Assembly (NCBI GenBank): GCA_003509305.1
Contig: DOMU01000159.1
Coordinates: 1-8,596, forward strand
Length of the DNA stretch: 8,596 nucleotides
Reading direction: 5' to 3'
DNA from: Desulfobulbaceae bacterium
GTDB lineage: Bacteria; Desulfobacterota; Desulfobulbia; Desulfobulbales; Desulfocapsaceae
Below the pieces are notes generated by a model. It ran no database searches and had not been told where the DNA came from. It saw only the letters and a list, made by a program, of their open reading frames with translations. Both the position numbers and the translations under genes were made by a program. Positions 1-7,248 of this stretch are shown in pieces (within the stretch, counting starts at the first letter, position 1; each line of letters opens with the position of its first letter).

Positions 1-310
1 TCGCCACGGCACGCACCGCGCTTTCCCGGCTTGCGGCCAAGAGATCATGGAGCGATTGACCTTTCAGCGCCAATTGCAGGGCATACGCGGCATGTTGCAG
101 GTCACAGCCGCCGCAGCGCCCGTAATGAGGGCAGGGAGCGGCCAGCCGCTGTGGGTGAGCGGCGATGATTTCCTTGGGCAGGAAGAAATCCCCGGCGGCG
201 AAGGCCCGCAACCGCTCGCCGGGCAAAGCCAAGCGCAGGCGATTGCTATGGTCAGTATGGGCGAAACCATCGGCATCAAGCGATAAAACAGTCAGGACAG
301 AACCAGGCAT
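1..310 (-). CDS. TrmA/RlmD-family RNA (uracil-5-)-methyltransferase, N-terminal part (truncated by window edge)
   Basis: This is an open frame of 103 codons with no stop before the left edge, so the gene is cut by the window. Residues 5-36 look like a TRAM domain, with a D-G-F start and the typical L-P-G-E-R-L end (29-34). They are followed by the iron-sulfur signature C60-x5-C66-G-G-C69 and then D-L-Q-H, characteristic of the RlmD/RlmC/TrmA family that makes 5-methyluridine in rRNA or tRNA with SAM. The catalytic SAM domain lies outside the window, so the target (23S U1939-type or other) cannot be decided; rlmD-like is the likeliest. The ATG at 308-310 lies 2 nt after the stop of the upstream hydrolase gene. 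It is preceded by an AAAGG ribosome site (316-320 on the complement) inside that gene, which points to translational coupling. The family is certain enough; the exact member is inference. Confidence 0.85.
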   Translation of the reverse strand, partial: MPGSVLTVLSLDADGFAHTDHSNRLRLALPGERLRAFAAGDFFLPKEIIAAHPQRLAAPCPHYGRCGGCDLQHAAYALQLALKGQSLHDLLAASRESAVRAVA

Positions 311-312
311 CG

Positions 313-1863
313 TTACCTTTTGGCACTGATGTCCTTGTACACCAAGCTCGAAACCTGGCGGATAACATTGCCACGCCGCCTAATCCAGGAAGAATAGTCA
401 GCGGCATTACTGCCGCGCTCGATAAGGCCAACCATAACGTAGGCTGGAGTTCCGCTCTTCGGTGGCGGCACGAGGATGCCCATATCGCCGCACAGCCGCG
501 CCGTCGACCCGGTTTTATTATAGACCAGCGTCCCCTTCGGGATCGTCGTTCCCTGATAAATGCGGTCAGCCCCCGGCAAGGCCATCACGCGACGCAGCTC
601 CTTGCTGTAGGGCAACTTCATATCCCACAGAGCGGCGAGAAAACGCGCGTAATCGCTGGGAATCGCCTTGTTGCGGTAGGTCTTGCCACCGGCCGGGATA
701 TATTCGACAATCTGAATTTTGCGGACGATGTTACCGTATTTGGCGCGCAGAATCCGCGCGCATACGTTCGGCCCGCCGACCTGCCGCATCACCCAGTTGG
801 TGGCCTCGTTGCTGCTGCGTTGGATCATCCGTTCAATCATGTGCCGTGCCTTCGGCGTGTACCGCAGTTTACCCGCCTGAACCTGATGAAAAAATGCCAG
901 AGCGACGAAGGGTTTGATCATGCTCGCGGCCTGAAACAACCGGTTGCCGTTGATATTGACCAGCGGTTGACCGTTTTCGACGTCATAGACCATCCAGGCG
1001 CAGCGCTCACCCCGGGCCAGTTGGCCCTGACGGTACAAATCGTTGACCAGATCGCCGATTTCTTTTTCCAGGCCAACGCGGGCGGCTGGCGTAGTCTTCA
1101 TGGATGCGGTGCTACGCGGGCGCTGGACCACAACTTTCGTGTGAGAGGGCCGAATCGTTACCACTGGCTGCTTGATCGGCGAGGATAAGGCGGCGAGGCG
1201 CTGATCCTCTCCGGCGTTCGATGCCAGTTCCTCGTTGTCATCCAACAGGCTCGATTCGCCGTAAACCACCGGATTGTTGTTGTCCGCCATCAACGTCGCC
1301 TGCATCTTCCGCGGCCCAAGCATCCGGTTGTGTTCCGCCATCAGGCTCGCGGCCTCGTCCCGCCCGGCATGCATGCGGTAAATCAAAGCGTAACCGCGTT
1401 CCGAAACGCGCTCGATGGCCAACTGACCGCCGATATCCTTGCCAAGCCAAGCATACAAACGGTGGTACTGCCCTTTCAGAATACCCAGGTCAGGGCCATA
1501 GTCATAGCAAATGTTATATAGATATGAATAGGCGCCGTCATTGGAAATGGCGTTGGCCTCGGCAAGCCCGGCGGCCAAAAGGTCGTGCGCCTGGCGGATG
1601 ATTTCCCGCGCCGCTTGACGCTGCGTGCCGTTCATATCGGAGATGACACCGTACTCATCGCCGCGTTTGACCATTTTCAGGCGCCGCGCCGTTTGCTCGT
1701 CCAGCACACCTTCGAGGACTTCTTTATAGTCGAGGATAGCGCTGAGATTGGTATCCCAGGCGTACACCAAATCAAAACGCCCAGCGGCGGCCATAACGCC
1801 AGCCGGCGTAAGCAGATAAGCAGTCAGGACAAAGCCAAAGAAATACTGTGAAAAACGCATCAT
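313..1863 (-). CDS. Exported beta-lactamase-fold serine hydrolase (PBP/class A beta-lactamase-like)
   Basis: This 516-residue protein has an N-terminal signal peptide: M-M-R-F, a hydrophobic stretch at about 7-24, then A-A-A. It therefore acts outside the cytoplasm. The C-terminal half (about 285-510) shows the three motifs of penicillin-recognising enzymes: S314-M-I-K317 (nucleophile and lysine), S350-S-N352 (SxN) and K450-T-G452. I see no clear ExxLN omega-loop glutamate, so a cell-wall D,D-peptidase or related hydrolase role is at least as likely as true beta-lactam resistance. Residues 70-106 and 157-193 have a similar pattern and may be two SPOR-like repeats; this is only my reading. A Pro/Thr-rich linker (about 228-262) joins the halves. 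A longer in-frame start at 1977 would overlap era and put residues before the signal peptide. The strong AGAGGAGG at 1868-1875 supports ATG 1863, or the adjacent ATG 1860 (spacing 4 or 7 nt). It lies 38 nt after era. Confidence 0.85.
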   Translation of the reverse strand: MMRFSQYFFGFVLTAYLLTPAGVMAAAGRFDLVYAWDTNLSAILDYKEVLEGVLDEQTARRLKMVKRGDEYGVISDMNGTQRQAAREIIRQAHDLLAAGLAEANAISNDGAYSYLYNICYDYGPDLGILKGQYHRLYAWLGKDIGGQLAIERVSERGYALIYRMHAGRDEAASLMAEHNRMLGPRKMQATLMADNNNPVVYGESSLLDDNEELASNAGEDQRLAALSSPIKQPVVTIRPSHTKVVVQRPRSTASMKTTPAARVGLEKEIGDLVNDLYRQGQLARGERCAWMVYDVENGQPLVNINGNRLFQAASMIKPFVALAFFHQVQAGKLRYTPKARHMIERMIQRSSNEATNWVMRQVGGPNVCARILRAKYGNIVRKIQIVEYIPAGGKTYRNKAIPSDYARFLAALWDMKLPYSKELRRVMALPGADRIYQGTTIPKGTLVYNKTGSTARLCGDMGILVPPPKSGTPAYVMVGLIERGSNAADYSSWIRRRGNVIRQVSSLVYKDISAKR

Positions 1864-1867
1864 CGCG

Positions 1868-1875
1868 CCTCCTCT
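1868..1875 (-). promoter_or_regulatory. Ribosome binding site fixing the serine hydrolase start
   Basis: AGAGGAGG on the minus strand is a near-ideal Shine-Dalgarno sequence. It lies 4 nt before ATG 1863 and 7 nt before ATG 1860. It shows that the signal peptide forms the true N-terminus and argues against the 38-residue longer frame. Confidence 0.8.
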
Positions 1876-1901
1876 ATCAATAAATGGCTTCACCCGGTCA
1901 G

Positions 1902-2813
1902 TTACGGGCCAGGTGAAAATCCCAATTCCTGAAGAAAATTCCGGTCTTCGCTCCAATCCTTTTTCACCTTTACCCACAGCTTCAGCATGACGCGGGCGCC
2001 GATCATCTCCTCAATTTCCTTTCTGGCCAGGATGCCAATTTCTTTAAGCTTTTTGCCGCCTTTGCCGATGATGATCGCCTTCTGCGAATCGCGCTCGACA
2101 ACGATAAGCGCGTTGATGGTGACATGACCTGGCTGATCCATGGTGAAGGATTCGATGAGCACCGCCGTGGCGTAAGGCACTTCCTGGCCGGTGCGCAAAA
2201 AAATCTTTTCGCGGATGATTTCGGCGGCGAGGAAACGTTCGCTGGCATCGGTGGGGATGTCGTCCGGGAAATAACGCGGCCCATAAGGCAAGCGGGCCAC
2301 CACCTCTTTGATAACTTCAGCCACACCGTTGCCGGCCAGGGCCGATACCGGCATAATCGCCACGAAATCGCGGACATCACGCCAGAAATCAATCAGCGGC
2401 AATACCGCGTCTTTGGCCAGGAGGTCGCATTTGTTCAAGAGCAGCACGGTTGGCGCGGTAATCGCCCGCGCATAGCCGCACAGCTCTTCCAGTTTGCCGG
2501 CGGCGGGTTTTTCATGGGCATCGACGAGAAAGAGCGCCAGATCGACATCGGCCAGGCCACTCCAGGCGGCGCGCATCATTTCCTGGTGCAAAACCGAGCG
2601 GCCCTGATGCAGGCCGGGAGTATCGACAAGGACAATCTGATAGCCATCGCCATTGACCACACCTAGCATTCTGACGCGGGTGGTCTGCGGTTTCGGCGAG
2701 ACAATGGCCACCTTCTGGCCAATTAATTTATTTAACAGGGTTGATTTGCCGGTATTCGGTGGCCCGACAAGGGCGACAAGACCGGATTTCACCGCGTGAT
2801 CTTCGGCATTCAT
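1902..2813 (-). CDS. era: GTPase Era
   Basis: Era is an essential GTPase that binds the 3' end of 16S rRNA and assists 30S subunit maturation. The 303-residue length matches the family (about 300). The GTPase domain shows G1 at 17-25 (G-P-P-N-T-G-K-S-T), the switch I motif P-Q-T-T-R at about 42-46, G3 D64-T-P-G67, G4 N127-K-C-D130 and G5 S157-A-L. The C-terminal KH domain has the G-K-G-G-K-K loop (250-255), preceded by the conserved V-E-R-D-S-Q-K segment and followed by the K-L-W-V-K-V end typical of Era. The start is the ATG at 2811-2813; a TTG directly upstream could extend it by one residue. No convincing Shine-Dalgarno precedes the ATG. It is the first gene of a minus-strand unit followed by the serine hydrolase and the RNA methyltransferase. 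Confidence 0.97.
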   Translation of the reverse strand: MNAEDHAVKSGLVALVGPPNTGKSTLLNKLIGQKVAIVSPKPQTTRVRMLGVVNGDGYQIVLVDTPGLHQGRSVLHQEMMRAAWSGLADVDLALFLVDAHEKPAAGKLEELCGYARAITAPTVLLLNKCDLLAKDAVLPLIDFWRDVRDFVAIMPVSALAGNGVAEVIKEVVARLPYGPRYFPDDIPTDASERFLAAEIIREKIFLRTGQEVPYATAVLIESFTMDQPGHVTINALIVVERDSQKAIIIGKGGKKLKEIGILARKEIEEMIGARVMLKLWVKVKKDWSEDRNFLQELGFSPGP

Positions 2814-2849
2814 CAAGAAAGAAGTTACTTTTCGGAGGAATGGGTGTAA

Positions 2850-2878
2850 GATATAAAAGTTTTATATCCTGGCTTCAA
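2850..2878 (-). promoter_or_regulatory. Candidate sigma-70-type promoter for era
   Basis: On the minus strand TTGAAG (2873-2878) and TATATC (2850-2855) are separated by exactly 17 nt, each matching consensus at 4 of 6 positions. Transcription would start near 2843 and give a leader of about 30 nt before the era ATG. The -10 element falls in one arm of the palindrome 2851-2867. This is a match by eye only. Confidence 0.4.
2851..2867. repeat. AT-rich 17-nt palindrome in the era/rnb divergent spacer
   Basis: ATATAAA and TTTATAT form perfect 7-nt arms around AGT. It could be an operator overlapping the era promoter. It is not a terminator of the usual GC-rich stem plus T-run form. Chance occurrence in AT-rich spacer DNA is possible. 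Confidence 0.5.
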
Positions 2879-2922
2879 GAGCATTTGCTTTCGCACGAGT
2901 ACCGCGAAACACTGCTGCGAAT

Positions 2923-2944
2923 TTTTACCATAATTTTACCATAA
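2923..2944 (+). repeat. Two perfect tandem 11-mers upstream of the RNB gene
   Basis: TTTTACCATAA occurs twice head to tail (2923-2933 and 2934-2944). Eleven nt is close to one helical turn, so the two copies present the same face of the DNA, as with paired regulator sites. The second copy ends in a TAAAAT string that resembles a -10 element, but I see no matching -35. The repeat lies 50-71 nt before the RNB gene start. Confidence 0.6.
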
Positions 2945-2993
2945 AATTGTCCTCATTGCCAGCCGCAACCCGTTTCTGGCTCTTTTTCCCTCT

Positions 2994-4997
2994 ATGGTCG
3001 CCGCCGGTACGCTCATCGAATATCTGGATAATGGCCGGTTCGTCTGCGCCCTGGTCATCGCCTGTGAGGACAAGCGCCTGCGCCTCATCAATCAGAATAG
3101 CAGGGAAACCGTTCTGCCAATAGCCAGGGTGATGCACGCCTCGCGGCGGCCCGTTACCCAGAGTGGCAGCCGGGAGCAGATGGAAGCGTTGCTCCGCGAA
3201 ACCGATGAGCGCCGCCGCCGTCTCCTGACCGAAGTGAACCTGCCTGAGATATGGGAGCTGGCCGTTGATGAGGGGGCGGCATACTACGACCCGGCCTTTC
3301 TCGCCGAATTGACGCTCGGTCAACCCGCCGACGACGACATCCTCGCCGCCTTTCTGCGAGCCGTCATCTTCGACAAGACCTATTTCCGTTATCGCGAGGG
3401 CCAGGTGCTTGTCCAGAGCCGCGAGCAGGTCGAACAGATGCTGGCACAACGGGAAAAAGAGCGGCGCAAGACGGAGTTAATCAGACAGGGCGCGGCCATT
3501 CTGCGGGCGATTGTCTCCGGGGAGAGTATCGCTCCGGAACTCGAAGTGCTGCGCCGCGAATCGCTGGAAATCCTGACCCATATATATCTCGACACCGCCA
3601 GCGCGGCGCAAGCGGAAATCGGCCATCTCCTTCTGAAAGAAGCCGGGCTGAATCAGCCGCGCGCCCCCTTCGATATTCTCGTTGCCGCCGGAGTCTGGTC
3701 GAAACACGAAAATATCCCACTACTCAAAAGCGGGCTGCCGACGACCTTTTCATACAGCGCCCGCCAGCAGGCGGAAAACCTGCTCTGTCAGCCACAAGAC
3801 GACCTGTTCGGCGACCCGGGCCGCAAAGATTTCACCCACTTGCGGCCCATCACCATCGACGGTTACAGCACGCTCGACTTCGACGACGCCCTGACTATCG
3901 AAAGCGCGCCGGAGGGCTGGCTGATCGGCGTCCATATTTCGGATGTCGCCCACTATGTCCACCCCGGCGATCCACTTTTTGAAGAGGCGATGGCTCGTGG
4001 CATCTCACTGTATTTCCCGGAAGGCCAAGTACCGATGCTGCCCCGCCACCTGTCGCAGGGGATTTGCAGCCTGATCCAGGGCGAAGCCCGCGCCGCCATC
4101 AGTTTTATGATCCTCGTGTCGCCTGAGGCGGAAGTTTTGCGTACACGGATTACGCCATCAATTATCAGAGTAGCCAGGCGTCTTACCTACGACGAGACCG
4201 ATCACCTGATAAAGGACGACCCGGAATTACGGGTGCTGAACGACCTGCGCCTGAAACTGCGCAAACGGCGGCTGGCCCAGGGCGCGCTGCTTTTGCCGAT
4301 TCCGGATGTCAATATCTGCATCGACCAGGCCGACAAGCCGCATGTCAGCCTGGGAGAAACCGACACTCCGGCGCGGACGCTGGTTTCCGAAATGATGATT
4401 CTGGCGAACAGCGAGGCCGCTCGTCATGTATCCGACCGCATGGTGCCAGGCCTCTTCCGTTCGCAGCCGCCGCTGAAAAACCGCATCGTTTTCGGCGAGG
4501 ACAACGACCTCTTTCTCAACATCCGCCAGAGGAAACAACTGCCGCGCGGTGAACTGCTGACGAAAGCCATGCCGCACAGCGGCCTCGGCGTTTCCCACTA
4601 CACCACCGTCACCTCACCGATCCGCCGTCTGCTCGATCTCCTCATGCAGCACCAACTGAACGCCGTCATCCGCCGGCAAACGCCGCGTTTCAGTGAGGTC
4701 GATTGCCGCGATTTCATCGGTGTCATCAACCACACTCTGGCCGCCGCCAACGCCGTCAAACAGCAGCGGCACCGCTACTGGCTGCTGCGTTATCTCGAAG
4801 ACCATCTCGACCAGCCGCTCGAAGCCCTCATCATCGACGCTGGGCCGAAGCGTACCAATTTGCTCATCACCGATCTGCTCATGGATGTCGAATTGCCGAC
4901 GCCACACGCCTGGCAACCAACGCCAGGAGCGACGGCACAGATCCGCGCCCGCCGCGCCGACGCTATCGAAAATACCGTCAAATTCGACTGGTGCTAG
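2994..4997 (+). CDS. RNB-domain exoribonuclease (RNase II/RNase R family)
   Basis: This 667-residue protein is predicted to degrade single-stranded RNA 3' to 5' in the cytoplasm. The N-terminal part (about 1-50, G-T-L-I-E-Y-L-D then L-R-L-I-N-Q-N-S-R-E) is a small beta-barrel-like region, followed by a helical, charged section (55-210). The RNB domain starts near 278 with R-K-D-F-T. The metal-binding aspartates are D289, D295, D297 and D298 in the I-D-G-Y-S-T-L-D-F-D-D-A-L segment. The catalytic arginine region is S541-P-I-R-R545 followed by L-L-D-L. A degenerate S1/OB-like tail covers about 605-667. It is shorter than RNase R (about 800) and lacks the long basic tail, so RNase II-like is the safer label. 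The ATG at 2994 matches the family N-terminus, yet the preceding bases are pyrimidine-rich with no Shine-Dalgarno. No ATG, GTG or TTG lies in frame between it and the stop at 2931. Confidence 0.92.
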   Translation: MVAAGTLIEYLDNGRFVCALVIACEDKRLRLINQNSRETVLPIARVMHASRRPVTQSGSREQMEALLRETDERRRRLLTEVNLPEIWELAVDEGAAYYDPAFLAELTLGQPADDDILAAFLRAVIFDKTYFRYREGQVLVQSREQVEQMLAQREKERRKTELIRQGAAILRAIVSGESIAPELEVLRRESLEILTHIYLDTASAAQAEIGHLLLKEAGLNQPRAPFDILVAAGVWSKHENIPLLKSGLPTTFSYSARQQAENLLCQPQDDLFGDPGRKDFTHLRPITIDGYSTLDFDDALTIESAPEGWLIGVHISDVAHYVHPGDPLFEEAMARGISLYFPEGQVPMLPRHLSQGICSLIQGEARAAISFMILVSPEAEVLRTRITPSIIRVARRLTYDETDHLIKDDPELRVLNDLRLKLRKRRLAQGALLLPIPDVNICIDQADKPHVSLGETDTPARTLVSEMMILANSEAARHVSDRMVPGLFRSQPPLKNRIVFGEDNDLFLNIRQRKQLPRGELLTKAMPHSGLGVSHYTTVTSPIRRLLDLLMQHQLNAVIRRQTPRFSEVDCRDFIGVINHTLAAANAVKQQRHRYWLLRYLEDHLDQPLEALIIDAGPKRTNLLITDLLMDVELPTPHAWQPTPGATAQIRARRADAIENTVKFDWC

Positions 4998-5083
4998 ATT
5001 CTGTTTCAACCGTAAATATCTTCTTCAAACTGGGTGAGTACCGTCCAAAAGCAGGTAAGCCACACAGGTTACGCATATTTTTC

Positions 5084-5090
5084 AAGGAGA
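5084..5090 (+). promoter_or_regulatory. Ribosome binding site of the DNA methyltransferase gene
   Basis: AAGGAGA lies 4 nt before ATG 5095 and fixes that start. The 97-nt gap after the RNB gene (4998-5094) shows no hairpin terminator and no promoter that I can support. Read-through from the RNB gene therefore cannot be excluded. Confidence 0.75.
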
Positions 5091-5094
5091 CCTC

Positions 5095-7248
5095 ATGCCG
5101 CGACTCACACCCCAGGAACAGCAGGAAATCATCCGTTTTATCGAAGCGGACAAGCCGCTTCCGGAAAAATACCGCTTTTTGCTGTTTGACGACAAGCGCG
5201 AGGTGGAACTTGTCTGGAACGGCAAAACGAATGAAGTCTGCAATGTGGTACTGCCCTTTCAGACCATCGAGCAGGTGGACGAACCGCGTGACGATGAAAA
5301 ACTTGAAGCGCAGATGGAATTTTCATTCGATGAACGCGGCAGGCAGCTCAAAGGCTGGACCAACAAGCTGATCTGGGGCGATAACAAACTCGTCCTCTCC
5401 TCTCTCAAAAGCGGCCCCATGCGGGAAGAAATAGAAGCCCAGGGCGGCCTGAAGCTTATCTATATTGATCCGCCCTTTGACGTGGGCGCGGATTTTTCCA
5501 TGGATATTGAAATCGGGGACGACACCTTTACCAAAAAACCGGGTATCCTGGAAGAAATTGCCTATCGGGATACCTGGGGCAGAGGCGCGGACAGCTTCAT
5601 CAGCATGATTTATGAACGGCTTGTGCTGATGCGGGATTTACTGGCTGATGACGGAAGTATTTATGTGCATTGTGATTGGCGGGTTAATGCTTTTATTCGT
5701 TCAATAATGGACGAAATTTTTGGCAAAGCTAAGCTTAATAATGAGATAATTTGGCATTACGAAAAATGGACTGCATCCAGCAAGATGCTACAAAAAAACC
5801 ATGATAATATCATTCATTTTATCAAAGGTAAAACTTGGACATTTAATGAACAACGTGAAATTACAGATAATTTAAAAGAAAAATATGAACGTGGATATTT
5901 AATAGGCGGTGGCTATGGGGCTAATGGATTAGTAGTATACGACAAAGATAATCATAAAGTTCAAGAGCTTATCTTGTCTGGCAAATACAAAGTAGTTTAT
6001 GCAGATACATCTGGAAAACCCTTAAGTGATATCTGGAGAATACCCTTTATTAATCCGGTCGCATCTGAGCGGCTTGATTATCCCACCCAAAAACCAGAAA
6101 CTCTACTCGAACGCATCATCAAAATATCTTCCAACGAAGGCGACTTGGTGGCCGACTTCTTCTGTGGTTCCGGCACTACCGCCGCTGTGGCGGAAAAGCT
6201 GGGCCGCAAATGGATTGCCACCGACCTTGGCAAATTCGCCATCCACACCACCCGCAAGCGTCTAATCGGCGTACAGCGCCAGCTTAAAAAAGACGGTAAA
6301 GATTACCGCGCCTTTGAAATTCTGAACCTCGGCAAGTACGAGCGCCAGCACTATGTAGGTGTAAACGGGGACGATCGTCCCGATCTGCGCGAAGAAGAAA
6401 AACAGCGCCAGCTTGCGGCGAGAGAAGCCGCCTTTCTGGAACTTATCCTGCGCGCCTACCGGGCGGAAAAGGTGGAAGGCTTCGCCACCTTCCACGGCAA
6501 ACGCGCCGGGCGTATGATAGTGATCGGGCCGGTCAATCTGCCCGTCACCCGCCTGTTTGTGGAAGAGATCATTCTGGAATGCCGCAAGCACCATATCACC
6601 AAGGTGGATATTCTGGGCTTCGAGTTTGAAATGGGCCTCTTCCCCAACGTGCTGGACGAGGCGCGGGGTAAGGGCATCGACATTGCGCCCAAGTATATTC
6701 CGAGGGAAGTCTTCGACAAACGGGCCGTGGAAAAGAATCAGGTGGTGTTCCACGATGTTTCCTTCATCGAGGTCAAGCCCCATTACCGTAAAAACAGCAT
6801 CGCCGTTGAACTGACGGATTTTTCCGTTTTCTATTCCCAGGATTCCGTCGCCGCCGCCGAAGAAACGCTGAAAAACAAAAGTAGCAAAATCGTGGTGGAA
6901 AAAGGCCAGATCGTCAAAGTCACCAAGGACAAAGACGGCATCGTCACCCGCGAACAGCTCACCCGCCACTGGACAGACTGGATTGATTACTGGTCCGTAG
7001 ATTTCGACTTCGAGAGCAAGCGCGAGATCATCCGCGTCAAAAACCCGGATACCGGCGAAATTGAAGAACAATGGACCGGCGATTTCATCTTTGAAAACGA
7101 GTGGCAGAGCTTCCGCACCAAAAAAGACCGCAAACTGGAACTCAAGAGCGTGTTTCATGAAATGCCGGGCGGCAGGAGCAAGGTGGCGGTCAAAGTGGTG
7201 GATATCTTCGGCAACGATACCATGACCATCGTTGAGGTGCGGGTGTGA
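5095..7248 (+). CDS. Beta-class site-specific DNA methyltransferase (type III Mod-like) with long C-terminal extension
   Basis: This 717-residue enzyme is predicted to methylate DNA bases (N6-adenine or N4-cytosine) with SAM. The motif order is that of the beta class. The catalytic motif IV D125-P-P-F128 comes first, then a central target-recognition region (about 195-320), then motif X (T331-Q-K-P-E-T-L-L-E-R340) and the SAM-binding motif I (D354-F-F-C-G-S-G-T-T362). The N-terminal about 85 residues and residues about 405-717 are extensions beyond the catalytic core. The end (about 625-717, from Y-W-S-V-D-F-D-F to V-V-D-I-F-G-N-D-T) recurs, as I recall it, in this kind of methyltransferase and has a PKD/Ig-like beta-strand pattern. 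I see no helicase and no convincing nuclease motif, so cleavage would need a partner; no Res gene lies within the window. Codons for about 202-302 are much more AT-rich than the flanks. The stop overlaps the next gene by 4 nt. Confidence 0.9.
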   Translation: MPRLTPQEQQEIIRFIEADKPLPEKYRFLLFDDKREVELVWNGKTNEVCNVVLPFQTIEQVDEPRDDEKLEAQMEFSFDERGRQLKGWTNKLIWGDNKLVLSSLKSGPMREEIEAQGGLKLIYIDPPFDVGADFSMDIEIGDDTFTKKPGILEEIAYRDTWGRGADSFISMIYERLVLMRDLLADDGSIYVHCDWRVNAFIRSIMDEIFGKAKLNNEIIWHYEKWTASSKMLQKNHDNIIHFIKGKTWTFNEQREITDNLKEKYERGYLIGGGYGANGLVVYDKDNHKVQELILSGKYKVVYADTSGKPLSDIWRIPFINPVASERLDYPTQKPETLLERIIKISSNEGDLVADFFCGSGTTAAVAEKLGRKWIATDLGKFAIHTTRKRLIGVQRQLKKDGKDYRAFEILNLGKYERQHYVGVNGDDRPDLREEEKQRQLAAREAAFLELILRAYRAEKVEGFATFHGKRAGRMIVIGPVNLPVTRLFVEEIILECRKHHITKVDILGFEFEMGLFPNVLDEARGKGIDIAPKYIPREVFDKRAVEKNQVVFHDVSFIEVKPHYRKNSIAVELTDFSVFYSQDSVAAAEETLKNKSSKIVVEKGQIVKVTKDKDGIVTREQLTRHWTDWIDYWSVDFDFESKREIIRVKNPDTGEIEEQWTGDFIFENEWQSFRTKKDRKLELKSVFHEMPGGRSKVAVKVVDIFGNDTMTIVEVRV
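5655..6060 (+). other. AT-rich mosaic block coding the methyltransferase target-recognition region
   Basis: Hand counts give about 31% GC for 5701-6000 (93 of 300). The 60-nt lines at 5521 and 5581 are both 50%, and 6121 and 6181 are about 52% and 62%. The block maps to residues about 188-322, between motif IV (DPPF) and motifs X/I, where beta-class enzymes keep the domain that reads the DNA target. The edges are approximate because composition rises gradually. The frame is intact, so the gene looks functional. Replacement of the specificity segment by recombination is the inferred cause. Confidence 0.7.

Noticed and set aside
1864..1977. 38-residue N-terminal extension of the serine hydrolase
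   Set aside because: It would bury the signal peptide, overlap the era gene, and ignore the strong ribosome site at 1868-1875.
2124..2666. Open frame of 180 codons on the plus strand opposite era
   Set aside because: Fully antisense to the essential and motif-complete era gene, with no independent support.
2925..3449. Open frame of 174 codons on the minus strand across the start of the RNB gene
   Set aside because: Antisense to the conserved RNB N-terminal region and without any family motif or ribosome site that I can see.
4998..5094. Promoter or terminator between the RNB gene and the methyltransferase
   Set aside because: Only short imperfect inverted pairs (such as GGT-GAGT-ACC) and no -35/-10 pair at proper spacing were found.
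4703..5371. Open frame of 222 codons on the plus strand bridging the RNB end and the methyltransferase start
   Set aside because: It overlaps two genes with clear homology and good starts. Its Arg/Ser/His-rich translation is typical of an out-of-frame reading.
6262..7158. Long open frame of 298 codons on the minus strand opposite the methyltransferase C-terminal part
   Set aside because: It lies wholly antisense to a well-supported gene, shows low-complexity Phe/Asp/Ala-rich composition with no recognisable motif, and is the sort of frame that GC-biased third positions create.
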